The position numbers and the translations under genes were made by a program. Shown here piece after piece: positions 49,901 to 58,900 of a stretch of 64,000 nt of DNA. This stretch comes from Sipunculus nudus (Eukaryota > Annelida > Sipuncula > Golfingiida > Sipunculidae): NCBI GenBank assembly GCA_026874595.1, contig CM049306.1, forward strand, positions 5,162,019 to 5,226,018, read 5' to 3'. Numbering within the stretch: the stretch's first letter is position 1; each line of letters starts with the position of its first letter. Below the pieces are notes generated by a model. The model saw nothing but the letters and a program-made list of their open reading frames with translations, was not told where the DNA came from and did no database searches.

Positions 49901-52900
49901 TGCCCTGTTAACAGATGTTCATAACTTTAAAGGTCTCAAAAATAGAGAAAAAATTCGTAAAAAAACCCGAACAAATACAGTTGGTGCCACCAGTCTGCAG
50001 AAACTGATGAAACACTCCATGATCAATATCCATGAAAACAATTATGGTGATCTCTGCATTAGTTGTTCAGATACTTCAGCTTTTGTATCAAATTTTCCAT
50101 TATTCTGAGCTGTACTTTGGAGTGCCATAGCTCAAAGAATATGGGTAACAGAGACCTAATTTCAGGTGTCCATGGAGACTTATCATGGGTCTCCCTGTGT
50201 GTCAACAATGAAGATTCTAGGTCCAGTCCTTACGATTTGTACCCTGTTGACAGATAACTACATCCTGAAAGGTCTCGAAAATAGAGAAAAAAAATTGTGA
50301 AAATTTGAAAAAATACAGGTGGCACCTCCAGTCTGCAGGTACTGATGAAACACCTTTTGATCAATATGTATGCCTAAAATCATGACCATCAGTGTTGTAG
50401 TTATTGAGATGTTGCAGTTTGTTTTTATCATATTTTCCATTATTCTGGGGGGTTATTGGGAGCCCCCCATAGCTCAAAGGATATTGGTAACAGAGACCTT
50501 ATTTCAGGTTTCCATGCAGACTTTTTATGGACCTCTCAGTGTGTCAAGAATGAAGATTCTAGGTCCAGTCTTTATGATTTGTGCCCTGTTAACAGCTGTT
50601 CACATTTTTAAATTCGTAAAAAATCGAAAAATTCAGGTGGCGCCACCAGTCTGCAGGAAGTGATGGAACATCTCATGATCAATACGTATGCCAAAAATCA
50701 TGACCATCAGTCAAGTAGTTAATGAGATATTGAAGTTTTTGTATGAAATTTTTGACTTTTCTGGGGGGTACTTTGGGGCCCCATAGCTAGAAGGATATGG
50801 GTAACAGAGATCTAATTTATGGTTTCCACGGAGACTTTTAATAGGTTTTCTCAGTGTGTCGAGAATGAAGATTCTAGGTCCAGCGGTTACGATTTGTGCC
50901 ACGTTAACAGATGACAGCATCTTTAAACGTCTCAAAAATAGAGGAAAAAATTGTAAAAAAATCAAAAAATACAGGTGGCGCCACCAGTCGGCAGGAACTT
51001 ATGGAACATCTCATGATCAATATGTATGCCAAAAATCATGACCATCAGTGTTGTAGTTATTGAGATATTGTAGTTTTTGTATGAAATTTTTTACTATTCT
51101 GGGGGGTACTTTGGGGCCCCATAGCTCGAAGGATATGGGTAACAGAGACCTAATTTCTGGTTTCCAAGGAGATTTTTCATGGACCTCTCAGTGTATCAAG
51201 AATTAAGATTCTAGGTCTAGGCTTCACGATTTGTGCCTTGTTAACAGATGTTCACATTTTTAAAGGTTTCAAAAATAGAGAAAAAAATTTGTAAAAAATC
51301 GAAAAATACAGGTGGCGCCACCAGTCTGCAGGAAGTGATGGAACATCTCATGATCAATATGTATGCCAAAAATCATGACCATCAGTCAAGTAGTTAATGA
51401 GATATTGAAGTTTTTGTATGAAATTTTTTACTTTTCTGGGGGGTACTTTGGGGCCCCATAGCTCGAAGGATATGGGTAACAGAGATCTAATTTATGGTTT
51501 CCACGGAGACTTTTAATAGGTTTTCTCAGTGTGTCGAGAATGAAGATTCTAGGTCCAGCGGTTACGATTTGTGCCACGTTAACAGATGACAGCATCTTTA
51601 AACGTCTCAAAAATAGAGGAAAAAATTGTAAAAAAATCGGAAAAAACAGGTGGCGCCACCAGTCTGCAGGAACTTATTGAACATCTCATGATCAATATGT
51701 ATGCCAAAAATCATGACCATCAGTGTTGTAGTTATTGAGATATTGTAGTTTTTGTATGAAATTTTTTACTATTCTGGGGGGTACTTTGGGGCCCCATAGC
51801 TCGAAGGATATGGGTAACAGAGACCTAATTTCTGGTTTCCAAGGAGATTTTTCATGGACCTCTCAGTGTATCAAGAATTAAGATTCTAGGTCTAGGCTTC
51901 ACGATTTGTGCCTTGTTAACAGATGTTCACATTTTTAAAGGTTTCAAAAATAGAGAAAAAAATTTGTAAAAAATCGAAAAATACAGGTGGCGCCACCAGT
52001 CTGCAGGAAGTGATGGAACATCTCATGATCAATATGTATGCCAAAAATCATGACCATCAGTCAAGTAGTTAATGAGATATTGAAGTTTTTGTATGAAATT
52101 TTTGACTTTTCTGGGGGGTACTTTGGGGCCCCATAGCTCAAAGGATATGGGTAACAGAGACCTAATTTCTGGTTTCCAAGGAGATTTTTCATGGACCTCT
52201 CAGAATCCCAAGTTACAAGGTTCTAGGTTCAGCGGTTAGGATTTGTGCCTGGTTAATGGACGGACAGACGGAAAGACGGACGACGGACAAAGAGTGATCT
52301 CTATAGCTCAGATGACTTTCAGTCAGCTGAGCTAAAAATTAGCAGGGATAACAATAAAATAAAATAGAAGTAATCACATGGCAGAGTGTATGTTCAATGT
52401 AAATATATCTGGCCAAATTCAAGTAAAAAGACACGGTCAAAAATTGTTCAAGGTAAGAATTCATCAATATTATCTGTACCATGTGTTAATATACCTTAAA
52501 ATAATATACAGTACACTGTTTCCCTGGTATTGAAATGTTTTTGTATTTATGAGACCTGTATGAGGTGGCTGACCTTTAACTTCACCCATTCCTCTGATTT
52601 CTCCGAGCATGCTTTGCACCAGTGCCTTGCGACAGTTGAGCCAGAGTCGGGCATCTAGCCTGGCTCGTGACTGGAAGTTCTGGTACTGATACTGGTTGGC
52701 TTCAGGATCAACAAGTTTCACTTGTGCAGCTTTGAAGCGCCGGTCACCGCGCAAAGAGGAGGCTCTGTTACAAATGCAGAAAACACAACAAAATGGCATA
52801 AGCATTAGTTATCCAAAAAGTGCTGGATAGCATGACCCCTTAAAACTAGATAGTTTAGAATATAATTATGACATGGTTATTTTTTTTTACTTATTATATA

Positions 52901-55900
52901 AAGAGCTGTGTCAGTCGAGAATGAAGAAACACTTTTTTTTATGTACAGTGGAAACTGTGTAATAAGACCACCAAAAATGGCAAAAAGTCTGAATTCACAG
53001 GTGGTCTTATTAGACAGGTGGCCTTTAAGACAGGTAACACTGTACTTCCTGTACATGTATGCCTTTTTATTTGAAAATGATGGTTGGGGTGAGGCATATT
53101 ACCTATCTACTCAACAAGCGTCATAATCACCTGTGATCTCAGGTTTATTCAATTCTGGTAAAAGTAACAGTTACATCACGCCTGGATGTGTAGAACGATA
53201 CTGGTGTAAGCATGGCTACACCTTCACATACATGTGATCAAGACTACAACTGATCTATTAACTGAAACGGCATCCATTTCTTACTTCATATCACATGCAT
53301 TCATCAAACACTGACCTTCTGGCCACTGAGGGGCCCACGTCTTTCTTCTCCTTCAACACGTTGGCTGACTGTAGGACCTTCATGGATCCAAGAGCAAGTC
53401 GGGCAGCCATCGCTGCATGCTGGCGCTGTCGAGCAATCCCAGCAAGCTCTAGCTTACACAGCACTGCCAGCTCCGTCTCTGCTGGATTCATGGACTCCAA
53501 ACCTGGACACAAAACAGATTTATATAAAGATTTATCTCTTAGCCCCTTTGCTCATATTAAGAGTACACATGAGCATCATTTTTCCAACAAGTGACCCGTG
53601 GGTCATGACGCTCAGCCGACTGACATGTTGACAATATGTCCTTGCACAGACAACTAATTAAGGTAATGTAGGTGGCATCATTGTTCATGCATATTAGCTT
53701 TAGTTCATCAAGACCCATAAGCACAACAAATCTGATGACAAACCAACCAGCCTTTCATGAGGAATCTGGCAATTTGTGTATTTTGCATTATTTCTAGGGT
53801 GCTCAAACATACCCCAAAACTCTGAGAATATAGTTCACCAATTTTAGGTTTCTGGGGAGAACTTTTGAGGAACTCTCAGGATGTCAAGTAAGATGATTCT
53901 TGGCCCAAAGGTTATGGTTTGTGCCCTGCTTTGGTATCAAATTTTAATTATGATGGGGGGTGCTTATAAGCTCAATAGCTCAGAGAATATGGGTAATAGA
54001 GACCTAATTTCAGGTTTCCATGGAGACTTTTCATGTACCTCTCTAGTTGTTATGATTTGAGCCCTGTTAACAGATGACCACATCTTTTAAAGTCTCAAAA
54101 ATAGATAAAAAAAGTAAAATATAAAAAAAATACAGGTGGCACCACCAGTCTGCAGAAACTGATGAAAAACTCCATGATGAATATCCATGCAAAGAATCAT
54201 GATGATCAATGCATTAGTTGTTCAGATACTTAAGCTTTTGTATCAAATTTTTCATTATTTTGGGGGGGTATTTCAGAGCCCCATAGCTTGAAGAGTATGG
54301 GTACCAGAGACCTAATTCCAGGTTTCCAAGGAGACTTTTCATGGTCCTCCCTGCATGTTGAGACAGAAGATTCTTAGTCTAGCGGTTCTGATTTGAGCCT
54401 TGTTAACAGATGACCACAACTTTTAATGTCTCAAAAAAGAGAAAAAAATCGTATAAAATAGAAAAAATACAGGTGGCACCACCAGTCTGCAGAAACTGAT
54501 GAAAAACTCCATGATGAATATCCATGCAAAGAATCATGGTGATCAATGCATTAGTTGTTCAGATATTTGAGCTTTTGTATCAAATTTTTCATTATTCTGG
54601 GGAGTACTTGGGAGCCCCATAGCTTGAAGAATATGGGTACCAGAGACCTTATTCCAGGTTTCCAAGGAGACTTTTCATGGACCTAACTGGATGTAAAGTT
54701 AGAAAATTCCAGGTCCAGTGTTTACAATTTGTGCCCTGGTAACAGATGATAGCATCTTTTAAGGTCTCAAAATAGAGAAAAAAATTGTTAAAAAATCGAA
54801 AAAATACAAGTTGTGCCACCAGTCTGCAGAAACTGATGAAACACTCCATGATTAATATCCATGCAGATAATCAAGGTGATCAATGCATTAGTTGTTCAGA
54901 TACTTGAGCTTTTGTATCAAATTTTTCATTATTCTGGGGGGTACTTCAGAGCCCCATAGCTCAAAGAAGATGGGTAACAGAGACCTAATTCCAGGTTTCC
55001 AAGGAAATTTTTCATGGACCTCTCTGGATGTAAAGTTAGAAGATTCCAGATCCAGTGGGTACGATTTGTGCCTTGTTAACGGACAGATGGCCGGATAGCT
55101 GGACAGCCAGATGGACGACGGACAAAGAGTGATCGCTATAGCTCAGTTAACCTCCAGTCAGCTGAGCTAAAAAGCATGCAAGGCAGGGTTTCTGTTCAGA
55201 TAAATGATTGTTTTGAAGAACAATCTCCCAGAATTCACCATGATTGTCAATTACCTCACGTTATCAGGTACTGACAGACACAAATTAAGAAGTAGGTTCA
55301 TAATAAACTTTGGCAAAAAACATTTTTGTTGCGTTTTCCATCAATTTAAGGTAATCTTTGTAAAATTTGCTTGGAAACAGTGTCTTTCAGAATTTTCTTT
55401 TTTTGTTCAGATTTCTGAAAAAACTATCAAATTTATGATTCTCAGTTTTTTAATTTCTGATAAATAATTTTTCGCATAAACAATGTTCGGATAAATGACA
55501 CTTCTGTATTTAACTACAAGATGACCAAACCAAAATTTTCATATCTTAGTATCATTTTGTATTTTTTATGACCTGTCTGCCATGGTTGTCACTTCATTCA
55601 GAGCTGAGCTCAGGCAAACTTGTCTTGTATTGGAATCCTACACACAAGACTATTTTTCTGTTTCCCAATTCCTATGGCATTAAGGTACAACTAAAAAAAA
55701 TACTGACTGCTCTATGGACTGAGAGGTATCATGGTAATAAACAATCTCACATTACCGGTATATGATCTGAGACACAGTCAATGAATGTTCATTTTACATA
55801 CAGAAACAACACTGAATGCTGACATGACTGTAGATCCTTAGAGACCATGAAGAGTCCAGATAACACTGAACCTTGTAATTACTCAGTTCCTTACTGACCT

Positions 55901-58900
55901 ACCTTTATCATTCTTGGCACATTCAACCAGGATATCATTCAGAGTGGTCAATATTTGGTCAGCAGTGCCTAGCAGGGTGCCTTTAATGAGCTCGAGGCTG
56001 ACTGGTTTTTTACTGCTTGTAAAGCGTTGGGTGCCCTGTCTGACCGGTGCACTCTCTTCAGACTGGCTTTCTTCCTCTATAAAAATATTCCACATTCACT
56101 GACATAAGGCCATTTTACAACCTAAATTTATAATCAACTGGTATGATAAGATATCAGGTCTGTAAACTGAAATATGTGATAATTATATGTGTGAATTTTA
56201 AGGTTTAAAGCAAGAAAATAAATTATTTTTCCCAAGCAGCTAAATTTTGTGAAGTAAAGGCTTTAAATGTATTAAAAATCAAACTGGAAGAAAATAAGAA
56301 ATAATTGCATGAGTGCAGAGAGAGAACAAAAAAGTTAGCATCAAACTTTTTCTCATATTATTTAAACAACAAATACTATTGAAAATAATTACACAGTAAC
56401 ATTTTGTTGGTGATCCATTTATAAAATGAAGTACCAGTTTATTATATTTGGAAATTAACTGAGAAAACATTACAGTTGACTGGTACAATCTTCACATGGG
56501 GATATTTACACAGGTACTGAAGGAGACTTAGATATTTACAAAGAACTTGTGAGCAAAGGTGTAAATCTAATAAACATAGAGAAGATAAGATGTTATAGTA
56601 TAAGCTGACACAAACAACAATTAAAACAACAGCAAGAACTATATGAGTAAATGTAAGCACTGGTCAGACACTGATCCAAGGCTGCACATGAGAGGATGCC
56701 TGCAGCGGCTGTAAATGTATGAAACATGGCAGGCTGAACCCATATTTAGCATTAAAACATTCTTGGTGTTCCATGTTTTCCAAGAAAAACCAACAGTTGG
56801 AGCAAGAAATTTAAAAGATTTACAAGACAATCACACACAAAATACTATATTAATGTTCATCACTGCAAAATCACTCAGTGCAAAGTGTTCAGTAGAGTCC
56901 ATTCTCAATGACCACATCCCAAATGTTTTACATGTATACGCAACAGTCACAGCACTCAATGCATGTTAAAGGTGAAAGAGATGAATAGCAGTTACATCAC
57001 TTTAAATCATTATTAATTTTACAAACAATTCCAATCATTGGTTCATATATTTTTAAAATTTATCATAGCAGTTTTTATACCTCTATATCTGAAAATAAAA
57101 TATAATTAATGTTCCATAAAAGAGAAGAAGTCTTTGTAGTCTGCTCTTCCTACCTTTGTAGTTATTATTATCTGTGACACAATGAGTTTTTGATCTTACC
57201 ATTACCTGTTCATGGTTTGTAGTGTAAATTGATAGTCTAAAGATTTCCTCATATCTTTTTGAGAGTACTTGGAGGTACATATGGTGTGTGATCAGAAGAA
57301 TGGACTCCTGCTATGACTATAACCAGCCCATCACACCCTGCATACCCTTCTGTGTACTGCCGTCTGAACTGCTGAGTGGTTTACCTTCCTTCACGACTAG
57401 ATAATCACATATAATCAGATGTGATAATGGGATGAGTATCATCAGATACAAAGACATGTGAACAAATGATGGATGTAAATACTGTGGTCACCTCTTTGTT
57501 CATGAGGGTTATAAATTTGTGGTATTTATGAAAAGGAAATTATGGCGAAAATAAAACCTTCATGAATCAGATGTCCCAACTATACAGGTGAACATTTGTT
57601 TATATTATACCCCCATTTTCATCTCATTTATCTGTGTTTGTAGCTACACTAAGGTAAATTTAACATTATTGATATTAACAGATGTTTTATGTTGTCCACA
57701 AGTCAAGGATTACTGTAATAAATATTATGAGATCTTAAACATTAATATCTACCTTAAATGAAAAAGAATTTTCACTTGTTCGTTGTTCCCTTGGTCCTTC
57801 TCCAATTGTAAAGATTTTTGTGAACATATTACTAATTCTTATAATAAAGGATATACTCTGTGTAGTTTACGATAATGAGACAGCAAAACATCGCAAAAAG
57901 TGGAAATCATGAAATTTTAACCTCATATGTATAAAGTCTACTACAGTAGGATGAGAGGCAACAGGTAAAGGGATCAACTTAGTGAAAAATACAGAGCGTC
58001 CAGGAAATACAGTTTACAGATGGTAGATAATCATTCAATATCTTGGTTAAACGACAGAACAATTACTTCACTGATGAAGTAAATGAGATTCATGAATGGT
58101 AGTTGATTGTTTAATGAGAACAGCAGAAAGTTGGTTTTGTGATTACTTAAGGGAAGTCAACTCAGGTATGGCATACATCAACAGTTATTCAGATAACAGG
58201 TATTAGATTATATCACTAATGTGGAAAACCATCAACAGTTATTCAGATAACAGGTATCAGATTATATCACTAATGTGGAAAACCATCAACAGTTATTCAG
58301 ATAACAGGTATCAGATTATATCACTAACGTGGAAAACCATCAACAGTTATTCAGATAACAGGTATCAGATTATATCACTAATGTGGAAAACCATCAACAG
58401 TTATTCAGATAACAGGTATCAGATTATATCACTAATGTGGAAAACCATCAACAGTTATTCAGATAACAGGTATCAGATTATATCACTAATGTGGAAAACC
58501 ATCAACAGTTATTCAGATAACAGGTATCAGATTATATCACTAATGTGGAAAACCATCAACAGTTATTCAGATAACAGGTATCAGATTATATCACTAATGT
58601 GGAAAACCATCAACAGTTATTCAGATAACAGGTATCAGATTATATCACTAAATTAGTTCACAACATTTATCAATAAATTAATATCCAAATGAAGACCTTT
58701 CATAGCTTTACCACTTCATGTAAATAAGTTACAAATATGTTTATTAAAATCTTGCAACTGGTTAAACTTTGCTCAGCAAAAATAAATTTTAAGCAAATCA
58801 GCTGCTGTAAAATCACTGCAATAATAAATAGGTTTTAAACAGCCAATTCAAATAAGACTTGTTAATATAAGTTATCATACACAACAATAATTTCCCTACA

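Noticed and set aside
42186-55098. Many recurring 60-110-codon frames on both strands
   Set aside because: They recur only because the pearl-like cores recur; no selection signal was seen and stops differ between copies.
58219-58656. 145-codon plus-strand frame of 18-residue repeats
   Set aside because: Explained by a recent 54-bp tandem array; all copies are nearly identical at the DNA level.
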